Positions 1-5,997 are shown, counted from the stretch's first letter. The stretch is 6,205 nucleotides of DNA from Clostridiales bacterium (GCA_019418195.1 DYCJ01000057.1:6165-12369); one strand, 5' to 3'. Notes: generated by a model not told the origin, from the sequence alone. A program made the numbers and translations.

Positions 1-101
1 GCCAGTCCCCAGTACTCGGGATCGTCCACTGTTACTTTGTGCCCGATCCGGTCCGTGATCATCTGTCCCAGTTTCAGGATCAGTTTTCTCTCTTCACTCA
101 T
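1..101 (-). CDS. N-terminal part of an unidentified protein downstream of hypB (cut by window edge)
   Basis: Only about 33 codons are present, reading MSEERKLILKLG at the start and DDPEYWGL at the edge. The ATG overlaps the hypB stop as ATGA, and an AGGAGG lies 7 nt upstream (109-114) inside the end of hypB, so the start is well supported and translation is probably coupled to hypB. The segment is a short charged helix without a signal peptide or membrane segment, so the protein is probably cytoplasmic. The 'DDPEYWGL' pattern faintly recalls the N-terminus of large clostridial iron-sulfur/flavin oxidoreductases, but that is a memory-based guess and no cofactor motif is in view. Its place directly after hypB makes it the best candidate for the partner or client of that GTPase. 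Confidence 0.75.
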   Translation of the reverse strand, partial: MSEERKLILKLGQMITDRIGHKVTVDDPEYWGL

Positions 102-769
102 TCACCCGCCTCCTTCCATTCCTTTACCTTCTCTCTTATCCATCCGTACCATTCTTCCATGCCCTCACCCGTCTTCGCCGAGATCGGAATGATCTTCATA
201 TCCGGATTCAGATCCAGCACCCGCTCCCTGCATGCCTCAAAGTCAAAATCAAAGCAGGACAGGGCGTCTATCTTGTTGATCAAAAGACAGTGAGACACCT
301 GAAACATCAGCGGATATTTCAGTGGTTTGTCATCCCCCTCCGGCACACTTAAAATCATGACATTTTTCACTGCGCCGGTATCAAATTCCGCCGGACACAC
401 AAGATTCCCCACATTCTCCAGTATGGCAAGATCGATGTCCTCCGTTCCGAGTTCCTCCAGCCCCTGCCTTGTCATATCCGCATCCAGATGGCACATGCCG
501 CCGGTATGTAACTGAATCACTTTTGCTCCGGTCTCACTGATGGCGTCCGCATCTACCGCGCTGTCGATATCCGCCTCCATAACGCCGATCCGCATCTCAC
601 CTTTCAGCGCTTCGATCGTCCTCTTTAAAGTGGTCGTCTTTCCTCCTCCGGGCGATGACATAAGATTGATAAGAAATGTCTTGTCCTCTTTCAACTCTTG
701 TCGTACTTTTTCTGCCTCCTGGTCATTGTCATCAAAAATTCTTTTCTTGATCTCATACACTTTGTACAT
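98..769 (-). CDS. hypB: HypB-type nickel-insertion GTPase
   Basis: A 223-residue cytoplasmic P-loop GTPase of the SIMIBI class. HypB proteins load nickel into [NiFe]-hydrogenase and some other nickel enzymes in a GTP-dependent step, usually with HypA. Visible motifs are the Walker A loop SSPGGGKTTT (38-47), the switch-region aspartates in EADIDS (65-70), the intrinsic metal/dimer site CHLDADM (Cys93-His94), ENVGNLVCPAEFD (118-130, with the second conserved Cys125), EGDDKPLKYP (144-153), the base-specificity motif NKID (165-168) and SAKTGEG (197-203). The N-terminal CxxCGC site and the histidine-rich stretch of some HypBs are absent, so it is a short-form HypB. A GGAGAGG-rich ribosome binding site precedes ATG. 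It lies 36 bp after the tetR stop and overlaps the next gene by 4 nt, implying one operon. No hypA, hypCDEF or hydrogenase gene is visible, so its nickel client is unknown. Confidence 0.95.
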   Translation of the reverse strand: MYKVYEIKKRIFDDNDQEAEKVRQELKEDKTFLINLMSSPGGGKTTTLKRTIEALKGEMRIGVMEADIDSAVDADAISETGAKVIQLHTGGMCHLDADMTRQGLEELGTEDIDLAILENVGNLVCPAEFDTGAVKNVMILSVPEGDDKPLKYPLMFQVSHCLLINKIDALSCFDFDFEACRERVLDLNPDMKIIPISAKTGEGMEEWYGWIREKVKEWKEAGE

Positions 770-805
770 TATCCCTCTCCTCTCCTGTCCGCCCTGTACA
801 TTCTG

Positions 806-1471
806 TCAATGCCCGCCGGGTGCTTCGCCTGTCAACCCTCTGACCAGCAGCTTTATGGCAATCTTCACCTGCAGGACCAGTTCCACCTGGCTGTCCAGCT
901 CCAGCATGCTCCCGTTCCACGCGAACCGCTTCATCACTCCAAACGCTGTATGCGCAAGAGAATAACAGACTTCATTGGGCGACCATTCGAAAGAAAGCGT
1001 ACCATCCTTCAGCCCCTTCTCCAGTGCATCCGTCACTCTTGGCTTCAGGCTCATAATACTCTCTTCATACTCAGCCAGACGCTCCATATCAATCTCATAC
1101 CTGCGCACAAACACTTCAAACTCCTGCAGGTATTTGAGAAATCCTCTTTCCCGCTCAAATATCACGATCAGCGCATCCATGATACACTCTAGCTGTTCCC
1201 TGCCGGTCATCTCTGAATATCCTTTTATCTCCGTAACGTCGAGATACTGACCGGCGATCTTCTGCCAGTATCCTGCACCACTCTGGATCGCAAGCCGGGC
1301 TTTTGTCTCATAATAGCGGTAGATAGTAGCGCTTCCGACCCCCGCCCGCTCCGCGATCTCGTCGATAGATGTCTCTTCTAATCCTTTCTCACAGAAAAGC
1401 TCCATCGCCGCTTCGAGAATCTTCTGCGCACGGTACTGTGTCCTGCGCATCCGCGCTGCAGATTCTTTCAT
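806..1471 (-). CDS. TetR/AcrR-family transcriptional regulator
   Basis: A 221-residue one-component regulator. The N-terminal DNA-binding domain spans about residues 12-60. It has the typical TetR order: a first helix (ILEAAMELFCEKG, 18-30), then the helix-turn-helix core SIDEIAERAGVGSATIYRYY (35-54) and a following KARL segment. Residues from about 65 onward are a helical ligand-binding/dimerisation domain of unknown specificity. The ATG is supported by GGGAGG (1481-1486) with 8 nt spacing. It is the first gene of the apparent operon with hypB. A perfect inverted repeat overlaps its predicted promoter, so negative autoregulation and co-regulation of hypB is the simplest inference. The ligand could be a metal, a cofactor or a substrate of the downstream enzyme; nothing in the sequence decides this. 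Confidence 0.92.
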   Translation of the reverse strand: MKESAARMRRTQYRAQKILEAAMELFCEKGLEETSIDEIAERAGVGSATIYRYYETKARLAIQSGAGYWQKIAGQYLDVTEIKGYSEMTGREQLECIMDALIVIFERERGFLKYLQEFEVFVRRYEIDMERLAEYEESIMSLKPRVTDALEKGLKDGTLSFEWSPNEVCYSLAHTAFGVMKRFAWNGSMLELDSQVELVLQVKIAIKLLVRGLTGEAPGGH

Positions 1472-1498
1472 TTTTGTGTTCCTCCCAAAGTCCGCTTC

Positions 1499-1515
1499 TG
1501 ATAGTTATACTATCA
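1499..1515. promoter_or_regulatory. Inverted repeat, probable TetR operator
   Basis: TGATAGT-TAT-ACTATCA is a perfect dyad with 7-bp arms and a 3-bp centre, 27 bp upstream of the tetR start codon. It contains the predicted -10 element of the tetR promoter, which is where a repressor would block transcription. TetR-family proteins commonly bind dyads of about this length next to their own gene. Assignment to this particular TetR is an inference. Confidence 0.6.
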
Positions 1516-1535
1516 TATTTGTACATATTAAGCAA
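1507..1535 (-). promoter_or_regulatory. Candidate sigma-A promoter of the tetR-hypB operon
   Basis: On the minus strand a TTGCTT (-35, 1530-1535) is followed after exactly 17 bp by TAGTAT (-10, 1507-1512). Each hexamer is only a partial match to consensus (3/6 and 4/6), but spacing, AT-richness and position are right. Transcription would start about 30 nt before the tetR ATG. The -10 lies in the inverted repeat at 1499-1515. Confidence 0.45.
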
Positions 1536-1572
1536 TATTTCATTTTGTATTCTTTATATTTTGTACATTATC
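1518..1572. repeat. Two TGTACA-centred direct repeats upstream of tetR
   Basis: The 9-mer TTTGTACAT occurs at 1518-1526 and 1560-1568, 42 bp apart, about four helical turns, within an AT-rich gap between yitT and tetR. The right-hand copy extends to the 13-mer TTTGTACATTATC, which is found again, identical, at 761-773 across the hypB start codon. The core TGTACA is palindromic. These may be regulator-binding sites; no function can be read directly. Confidence 0.45.
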
Positions 1573-1583
1573 ACAACACTTTT

Positions 1584-2474
1584 TTATTTTATTTCGCGTT
1601 TAAACCCTTCACCAAAGACTTCGCTTGTCTCGGTAAACATCAAAAAAGCCTGCTCATCCGTCTCCTGCACAGCGCTTTTGACCAGATAAGCCTCCGCCTT
1701 AGAGCATGCGCACAGAAGAACATCCCTGTGCAGCCCCGTATATCCTCCGGAAGCCGGGATCGTGGTGACACCGCGTCTTACATTTTCGCCGATCTTCGCC
1801 GCAATAACACTGCCTCTTTCTGTTATAATAATTGCCAGCGTACCGGCGCCCATACCGTACAAAATCTTGTCGATCACAATAGCAGAAACTCCTGTTGACG
1901 CTACTCCGTAGAGCACCGCATCGATATTTCCGAACACCGGCCAGCCGAGCAGTATGACCACAAGATCAATAAGAAGTGTGATCACGCCGATCGACATATG
2001 CGGCTTTTTCTTTTTGATCGTCAACGCCAGAAAGTCAATGCCGCCTGAAGATGAGCCGCGTATATAGAAGAGTGCCATGCCGGTCCCCATAAAAACACCG
2101 GAATAGATGGCAGCCATCAGTCTGCTGCCCGTATACATAGGTATATAGGGGAATATTACATCGAGAAATAGCGAAGAGATCACCATTGTCTTCGCACTTT
2201 TTATGAGAAGTGTCCTGCCCACCGCTTTATAGCTGATAACTACGAGAGGGATATTAAACAGAAGTGTTACAGTTCCCACCGGAAGTCCTAGAAGATAATT
2301 AAGGATCAGTGCCAGACCGGACACCCCACCCGGGGCGAATCCTGCATTGCCTGCAAATGTATAAATGCCGGCAGCATAGAGGATACTGCCGGCAATATCG
2401 TAGAGAAGATCCCACATCAGGATCTTATGAGCAAATTTTCTATTTAAATTAAAAAGTGTTTTCTTATCGTTCAT
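1584..2474 (-). CDS. YitT-family integral membrane protein (DUF161 plus C-terminal DUF2179)
   Basis: A 296-residue polytopic membrane protein of the YitT family, widespread in Firmicutes and of no firmly established biochemical role. Hydrophobic segments occur at about 24-42, 50-62, 66-83, 95-112, 118-138, 163-181 and 187-203. They include the family-typical GFAPGGVSGLALIL (45-58) and RGSSSGGIDFLAL (139-151). The soluble C-terminal domain (about 209-293) carries RGVTTIPASGGYTG (234-247) and ends with TETSEVFGEGF (281-291), both characteristic of DUF2179. The frame is open 60 codons further upstream, but I chose the internal ATG giving MNDKKTLFNL. It yields the usual family length and leaves room for the divergent sigma gene, although its AGGTG ribosome site is weak. 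An ATG nine codons earlier is the alternative. It is divergent from the sigma factor gene, and no terminator is obvious before tetR. Confidence 0.9.
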   Translation of the reverse strand: MNDKKTLFNLNRKFAHKILMWDLLYDIAGSILYAAGIYTFAGNAGFAPGGVSGLALILNYLLGLPVGTVTLLFNIPLVVISYKAVGRTLLIKSAKTMVISSLFLDVIFPYIPMYTGSRLMAAIYSGVFMGTGMALFYIRGSSSGGIDFLALTIKKKKPHMSIGVITLLIDLVVILLGWPVFGNIDAVLYGVASTGVSAIVIDKILYGMGAGTLAIIITERGSVIAAKIGENVRRGVTTIPASGGYTGLHRDVLLCACSKAEAYLVKSAVQETDEQAFLMFTETSEVFGEGFKREIK

Positions 2475-2624
2475 TTCACATACACACCTGCTACTCTGCA
2501 TCACTTCTCGCTTTATGCCGGATACAGGTATAGTATGTTCAGTCTCGAAAAAATTATTCTTTTTCACCTCTGCATCTTTCCTGTTCAAAAAACAGTATAT
2601 ATAGTTAAAGAGGAGGCGAGAATC
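2475..2624. promoter_or_regulatory. Divergent intergenic region between yitT-like and sigma factor genes
   Basis: These 150 bp must carry promoters for both directions. On the plus strand the AT-rich GTATATATAG (2595-2604) is a possible -10 for the sigma gene, but no convincing -35 lies 16-18 bp upstream. If the operon is autoregulated by its own ECF sigma factor, the -35 would not match the sigma-A consensus. A small CTGTT/AACAG inverted repeat (2581-2595) lies directly before it. On the minus strand CATACTATAC (2529-2538) is a weak -10-like match. No promoter can be assigned with confidence. Confidence 0.35.
2611..2616 (+). promoter_or_regulatory. Strong ribosome binding site fixing the sigma factor start
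   Basis: AGGAGG stands 8 nt before the ATG at 2625. It decides in favour of this start over the upstream in-frame ATG at 2535, which has no such site and would add 30 residues unlike any sigma factor N-terminus. Confidence 0.85.
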
Positions 2625-3185
2625 ATGAATGATAAAGAGCTTGAACTGATCCAACGGTTAAAGAAGAAAGATCAGAAAGCTCTGGAAGAGATCATCCGTC
2701 TGTTCCATCAGTATGTTGCTGCAATCGTATGTAGAATCCTTTATGGACAGGCGGACCAGACAGATGTCCAGAGCGTGATCAACGATATCTTTTTCCGGCT
2801 GTGGGAAAACGCTGACCTTATCAAGACCGGGCAGGAAAACAATCTGAAGTCTTACATAGGTGCCCTTGCAAGAAATACCGCGCTCACGGAAAAGAAAAAA
2901 TTACGTCCCACCTGCTCTCTTGAGGAAGATATCTTAGGAGAGGTTCCTGACCACTTTCATCAGGTCGAACTTAGGAGCATGATCTTATCTGCATTAAAGG
3001 AACTGAATCCTGAAGAGCAGACTGTCCTGCTCAAGTTTTATTTTCAGAGCAAAACAATGCAGGAGATTGCCGACGAATCCGGCGATCTTCTTCCAACCGT
3101 CAAAAGCCGTCTGCAGAGGAGCCGGAAGAAGTTCAGAAAAATATTGGAAGAAAGGGGTTTTAATTATGAAAATCAGTTATTATGA
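2625..3185 (+). CDS. ECF-type RNA polymerase sigma factor (sigma-70 family)
   Basis: A 186-residue alternative sigma factor with only regions 2 and 4, the ECF layout. Region 2 spans about residues 16-90. It includes the core-binding helix VQSVINDIFFRLWEN (48-62), equivalent to the common 'D-x-x-Q-E-V-F-L-R-x-W' motif, followed by LKSYIGALARNTA (74-86), which would contact the -10. Region 4 spans about 116-175: LNPEEQTVLLKFYF (127-140), then the helix-turn-helix TMQEIADESGDLLPTVKSRLQRSRKKF (144-170), which would read the -35. The start is set by AGGAGG. Its end overlaps the next gene by 20 nt, the usual arrangement for sigma/anti-sigma pairs. The regulon is not identifiable from the window; autoregulation and control of nearby envelope genes are possible. 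Confidence 0.93.
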   Translation: MNDKELELIQRLKKKDQKALEEIIRLFHQYVAAIVCRILYGQADQTDVQSVINDIFFRLWENADLIKTGQENNLKSYIGALARNTALTEKKKLRPTCSLEEDILGEVPDHFHQVELRSMILSALKELNPEEQTVLLKFYFQSKTMQEIADESGDLLPTVKSRLQRSRKKFRKILEERGFNYENQLL

Positions 3186-4017
3186 TCTGTTTGACATGAT
3201 CGCAGAAGATGCCGGGAAGCTCTTGTCCCAGGCAGAACAGTCCCCCATACATCCGGAAAATTATTCACCGGACACCACGATAGCAGCCGTCAGCGGAAAA
3301 ATCAAAGAAACCAAACGTCATAAAAAGCGCACACAAAAAAATACTTTCCGTCTGCGTCTTCTTATCGCAGCAGTTATCCTGCTTTCCTTGTCAGGAATCG
3401 CATTCGCCGCCTATGAATATGATCTGTTCAGGGACGGCGCCGCACTGATCACCGACGAGAACCGGGATCTTGTAGGAAAAGAAATGTACATGACAGCCAG
3501 CATATATGATAAATACGGGAACCTGATCAGCGGTCCCGGCCCTGCACCGGAACGCACACTAGAAGATGTTATCGAAGAAACCGAAGTCATAACAGATATA
3601 GAACCTGCTATCGGCACGAACGAGCCTTTCCTGATACCAAATTCCATCACACACTTTGCCGTCAAAGAAAGCGGCAATTCCTGCACTACTCCGGAGATCA
3701 TCTTTGATAATGGCGTCATGGTTATTTTTACAAAAGAGGACGGGAGCGGATGGCACCTGAAGAAGGGTGAGACACTCGTTTTTGAGAGCACTGAATATCC
3801 TTCCGAGATCAATGCAGTAACTCCGGATAAGGGACAGTGTGTAGGATTTTACTATGTCTTTAATAACACATTGATGAGAAAAAGTGACTCTTCCTTAAGA
3901 GAATTGGATTTAAAATATGAACTCACAGCCGAACGGGACGGGGAATATTATATCTGCCTCATAGGCGCCAGTTCTGATCCTATCTCACTGATGGAAGGGA
4001 AAATATATAAAAGATAA
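3166..4017 (+). CDS. Single-pass membrane protein, probable anti-sigma factor
   Basis: A 283-residue protein with an N-terminal cytoplasmic segment (1-62, ending in a Lys/Arg-rich stretch at 45-64), one membrane helix (about 65-83, LLIAAVILLSLSGIAFAAY) and an extracellular region of about 200 residues. The basic flank puts the N-terminus inside. This topology, and the 20-nt overlap with the ECF sigma gene, indicate an anti-sigma factor that holds the sigma factor at the membrane until an external signal arrives. No zinc-binding HxxxCxxC motif is present, so it is not a ZAS-type anti-sigma. The C-terminal part (about 195-281) has the look of a beta-sandwich: W196-LKKGE, YELTAERDGEYYICLIGASS (251-270) and a final ISLMEGKIYKR. 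The start MKISYYDLF has AAAGGGG 8 nt upstream; the longer frame from 3067 overlaps sigma region 4 and is unlikely. I do not recognise the exact family. Confidence 0.8.
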   Translation: MKISYYDLFDMIAEDAGKLLSQAEQSPIHPENYSPDTTIAAVSGKIKETKRHKKRTQKNTFRLRLLIAAVILLSLSGIAFAAYEYDLFRDGAALITDENRDLVGKEMYMTASIYDKYGNLISGPGPAPERTLEDVIEETEVITDIEPAIGTNEPFLIPNSITHFAVKESGNSCTTPEIIFDNGVMVIFTKEDGSGWHLKKGETLVFESTEYPSEINAVTPDKGQCVGFYYVFNNTLMRKSDSSLRELDLKYELTAERDGEYYICLIGASSDPISLMEGKIYKR

Positions 4018-4028
4018 CGGAATAATTT

Positions 4029-4075
4029 CAAAAAAGTAAAGCTATTTGGGACTCAAAAATAGCTTTACTTTTTTG
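4029..4075. terminator. Bidirectional rho-independent terminator
   Basis: A perfect 19-bp inverted repeat (4029-4047 with 4057-4075) encloses a 9-nt loop, GGGACTCAA. The stem begins with six A and ends with six T, so an RNA from either strand would have a hairpin followed by a U-run. It lies 11 bp after the anti-sigma stop and 16 bp after the convergent lipoprotein gene's stop, so it can serve both. Confidence 0.92.
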
Positions 4076-4091
4076 TAAATTCATTATTCTT

Positions 4092-4865
4092 CTATATCTC
4101 CGGAATATCTATTGAAATCGAATCGTCATAAGAAAGAATCTCCATCTTTTCTTTCGTCACTTCATCGACAGAAACCAGCTTTTGCGCCTCTTCCACCGTG
4201 ATATTGTCATTCATAACCCTGTTGGCGATTTCTGTTTTTTCCTGTCGGTCTGATGCATCCGTAATCATACATAGAAGCTGATCCTGCTCCGGATCAACAT
4301 AGTATTCCTGTGATACAACCGCTGTAATTGGTTCTGTTATTATCGCTTCTTCACTCTCCTGATTTATCTGTTCTGTAAGGTCGACTGTATACTCCGCCGT
4401 ATAGACATTGCAGGATATACCGTTGTATTCTTCTGTGCGGTCCTTTGACATGGACAGATCACTGCCATATCCGTAAGGATAAAAACGTCTTGTATTCTGC
4501 AGAACATAATCATTTTCTACATTCAAAATTGCAGTAACATCATCTCCATCACCATAGAACCAGGCTTCTGACCACGATGATTCAGCCGGCTCAACGATTT
4601 TTACATACTCTTTATACGGAGAAGCTTCAACTTTTCCCTCTACAACAGCAATGGTATCCTCAATGTCATTTTCTAAAACAATTGTACTCTTCCGGTATTC
4701 ATAGCTGCTGTTGTAAAAACTTTTCAGCCATTCCGGGGCGCTATCATTTAAAGACTGTGTATCCGCATCACTGACTTTTTCCACATTTTGATCCTGGCTC
4801 CCACATGCTGATAAAACAACGATACTACTTACGAGTAATATCGCACAAATTGTTTTCTTCTTCAT
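4092..4865 (-). CDS. Secreted lipoprotein of unknown function
   Basis: A 257-residue predicted lipoprotein. The signal peptide is MKKKTICAILLVSSIVVLSAC, with lipobox LSAC and the lipidated cysteine at position 21. The mature part starts GSQDQN and is acidic and beta-rich. Segments such as YEYRKSTIVLEND (55-67), VEGKVEASPYKEYVKIV (75-91), AWFYGDG (101-107), YNGISCNVYTAEYTVDL (147-163) and SQEYYVDPEQDQLLCMI (185-201) recall LolA/LppX-like or DUF6612-like lipoproteins that read as repeated strands. That fold is an inference. The chosen ATG has GGAGG 6 nt upstream; the in-frame ATG at 4889 would only add MNREGRSS before the signal peptide and encodes the ribosome site itself. A near-consensus promoter lies about 65 bp upstream. 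It is convergent with the sigma/anti-sigma pair, so a functional link is possible but unproven. Confidence 0.88.
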   Translation of the reverse strand: MKKKTICAILLVSSIVVLSACGSQDQNVEKVSDADTQSLNDSAPEWLKSFYNSSYEYRKSTIVLENDIEDTIAVVEGKVEASPYKEYVKIVEPAESSWSEAWFYGDGDDVTAILNVENDYVLQNTRRFYPYGYGSDLSMSKDRTEEYNGISCNVYTAEYTVDLTEQINQESEEAIITEPITAVVSQEYYVDPEQDQLLCMITDASDRQEKTEIANRVMNDNITVEEAQKLVSVDEVTKEKMEILSYDDSISIDIPEI

Positions 4866-4889
4866 TGAGCTCCTCCCTTCCCTGTTCAT

Positions 4890-5453
4890 TCACGTATCAT
4901 TTAAACAAATATCTGGCTTCTGTATTTTCATTATAATCAGCAGTGCCGAGACTGTAAAGGAGAAAGCATGTATTTTTCCGTCCTTTAACGGCATGAAATC
5001 GACTTTCCCGTTTGGTATCTCCCCTACGTATACATCATATCCGCGGTTTATCAGCTCATTGTACACTACATTTTCCAAAAGCGCACCCATCTCCAGTTTA
5101 AAACCACTGTTGTGAATACGCCCGAGCCCGAGATCTGTCAGATAGTATTTATCTAATGTGGTAAGAATCTGTTTTCCTCTGATGTCATACCTCTGCGCTT
5201 TTGAAACAATAAGCGATGTCTGGATATGATCCAGATAATTATAGAGCGTCTGCGTACTTACATTTCGGTCCACACTCTTAAAATACTTTAATATCCCCTG
5301 GGAAGAAAATGTCTGTGACGGATTTGCCATCAGATATTCCATAATCCGGTTCAGCAGATCTACATCCTTGGCTCCGGTCCTCTGAACAATATCTCTTAAG
5401 ACTACAGAGTTATATAAATCCTGCAGAACGGTGCCACGCGAAATGTCACACAC
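4890..5453 (-). pseudogene. 3' fragment of a decayed AAA_14/DUF4143 ATPase
   Basis: This frame holds the C-terminal half of the ATPase whose N-terminal half is at 5402-5800. Family-like sequence runs from about residue 10, LQDLYNSVVLRDIVQR (10-25), through TLYNYLDHIQTSLIV (69-83), RYDIRGKQIL (88-97), KYYLTDLGLG (102-111) and LLENVVYNELINRGYDVYVG (125-144) to KVDFMPLKDGK (150-160). These match the winged-helix and DUF4143 nuclease-like C-terminal region of the family. The first nine residues come from a GTG in the wrong frame of the 5' half and are not a real N-terminus. After about residue 163 the resemblance stops, and the last 24 codons read through the lipoprotein promoter; the usual further C-terminal residues are missing. 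The frame ends immediately before the lipoprotein start region. It is very unlikely to make a working protein. Confidence 0.8.
4930..4958 (-). promoter_or_regulatory. Near-consensus sigma-A promoter of the lipoprotein gene
   Basis: On the minus strand TTTACA (-35, 4953-4958) and TATAAT (-10, 4930-4935) are separated by exactly 17 bp, matching 5/6 and 6/6 of the sigma-A consensus. Transcription should begin near 4922, giving a leader of about 57 nt before the ATG at 4865. It is the best promoter in the window. It lies inside the open frame of the ATPase 3' fragment, exactly where that frame stops resembling its family. Confidence 0.8.
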
Positions 5454-5800
5454 CTTCCCGATAAAAGCGTCGCAAACTCACCTGACAAAAGTTTACTGTT
5501 CGATCCAGTTATAAATATACTCACATCCCACGTTGCACGGAATGAATTGATCACGCGTTCGAACTCCGGCACCATCTGTACTTCATCAAAAAACAGATAA
5601 TATTTTTCCTCATTTTCCTGCTTTTCAACAATATAATCGTATAACTTTTGCGCACTAGTAATAAAAGAATACTGGAAATCTTCAAAATTAACATAAATGA
5701 TCTGTTCTCTTTTTACTCCGCTTTCTGTCAACTCTTCTATAATCTGATCCATCAGGACAGATTTTCCTGAACGTCTCAGTCCGATCAGAACCTTGATCAA
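5402..5800 (-). pseudogene. 5' fragment of the same AAA_14/DUF4143 ATPase (Walker A/B domain)
   Basis: This is the nucleotide-binding domain of an AAA_14-type ATPase. Members are typically near 400 residues, and their role (often linked to mobile or defence-like regions) is poorly established. Visible are Walker A GLRRSGKS (7-14), YVNFEDF (36-42), Walker B YYLFFDEVQ (67-75), the sensor-like FITGSNSKLLSG (96-107) and LLSGRCVTF with the SGR motif (112-120). Good resemblance ends at RVAPF; the remaining CRIYITL is the frame after the lesion. There is no ATG start. The only initiator is a TTG, and the frame stays open upstream to a stop at 5846-5848, with family-like residues (FYDSELIKVL) before it, so the true N-terminus has been lost. 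Between RVAPF here and LQDLYN in the other fragment a family member would have several tens of residues that are absent. Confidence 0.82.
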
Positions 5801-5856
5801 TTCACTATCATAAAATAACGATTTCCCATTATTTTTATATAGTTTTTAAAAAATAT

Positions 5857-5874
5857 GTTATCATAGTGTTATCA
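5857..5874. repeat. GTTATCA direct repeat pair
   Basis: GTTATCA at 5857-5863 and 5868-5874, start to start 11 bp (about one helical turn). It resembles a tandem operator half-site arrangement, but could be chance in AT-rich DNA. Confidence 0.35.
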
Positions 5875-5930
5875 CTTAGCTAAATCGTTTTAAAAAGGGG
5901 AAACCATGTTATAGACCAAGGTAAACGCAA

Positions 5931-5954
5931 AGTTTCCTTAATTTAAGGGAAACT
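5931..5954. repeat. Imperfect hairpin AGTTTCC...GGAAACT
   Basis: Seven-bp arms (5931-5937 and 5948-5954) enclose an AT-only TTAA/TTAA inner stem with one extra G. There is no T-tract after it, so it is not a normal terminator. It lies upstream of the predicted HTH promoter, which fits an operator better than a leader structure. Confidence 0.45.
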
Positions 5955-5968
5955 CTACAATGAGTCAA

Positions 5969-5997
5969 GTGACTACTGCCTCGTTTGCATATACAAT
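5969..5997 (+). promoter_or_regulatory. Candidate promoter of the small HTH gene, overlapping a short dyad
   Basis: GTGACT (-35, 5969-5974) and TACAAT (-10, 5992-5997) are spaced by 17 bp, with 4/6 and 5/6 matches to the sigma-A consensus. Transcription would start near 6004, about 20 nt before the ATG at 6026. The -35 lies in the dyad AGTCA-AG-TGACT (5963-5974), which could be an autoregulatory operator. Confidence 0.45.

Noticed and set aside
698..1192. Long plus-strand open frames opposite hypB and tetR
   Set aside because: They are antisense shadows of well-supported genes, with no ribosome sites or family-like sequence.
2535..2624. N-terminal extension of the sigma factor from the upstream ATG
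   Set aside because: No ribosome binding site precedes it, and the 30 extra residues are unlike a sigma factor. AGGAGG at 2611-2616 clearly selects the ATG at 2625.
2475..2654. 60-residue N-terminal extension of the YitT-family protein
   Set aside because: It would overlap the sigma factor's translation start, is cysteine- and charge-rich unlike the family, and makes the protein longer than usual.
3411..3812. Minus-strand open frames within the anti-sigma gene
   Set aside because: They are antisense to a supported coding region and lack any recognisable motif or initiation signal.
5931..5954. Rho-independent terminator for an upstream plus-strand transcript
   Set aside because: There is no T-tract after the stem, the inner stem is all AT, and no plus-strand gene precedes it in this part of the window.
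5891..5990. Possible c-di-GMP-I (GEMM) riboswitch, because of ACGCAAAG at 5924-5931 and GGGGAAACC upstream
   Set aside because: The ACGCAAAG element is present, but the GGCAAAC stem, the GAAA tetraloop hairpin and the second-half GGTAGC-type pairing cannot be laid out. The sequence after it forms a different hairpin, and the likely promoter lies downstream of it.
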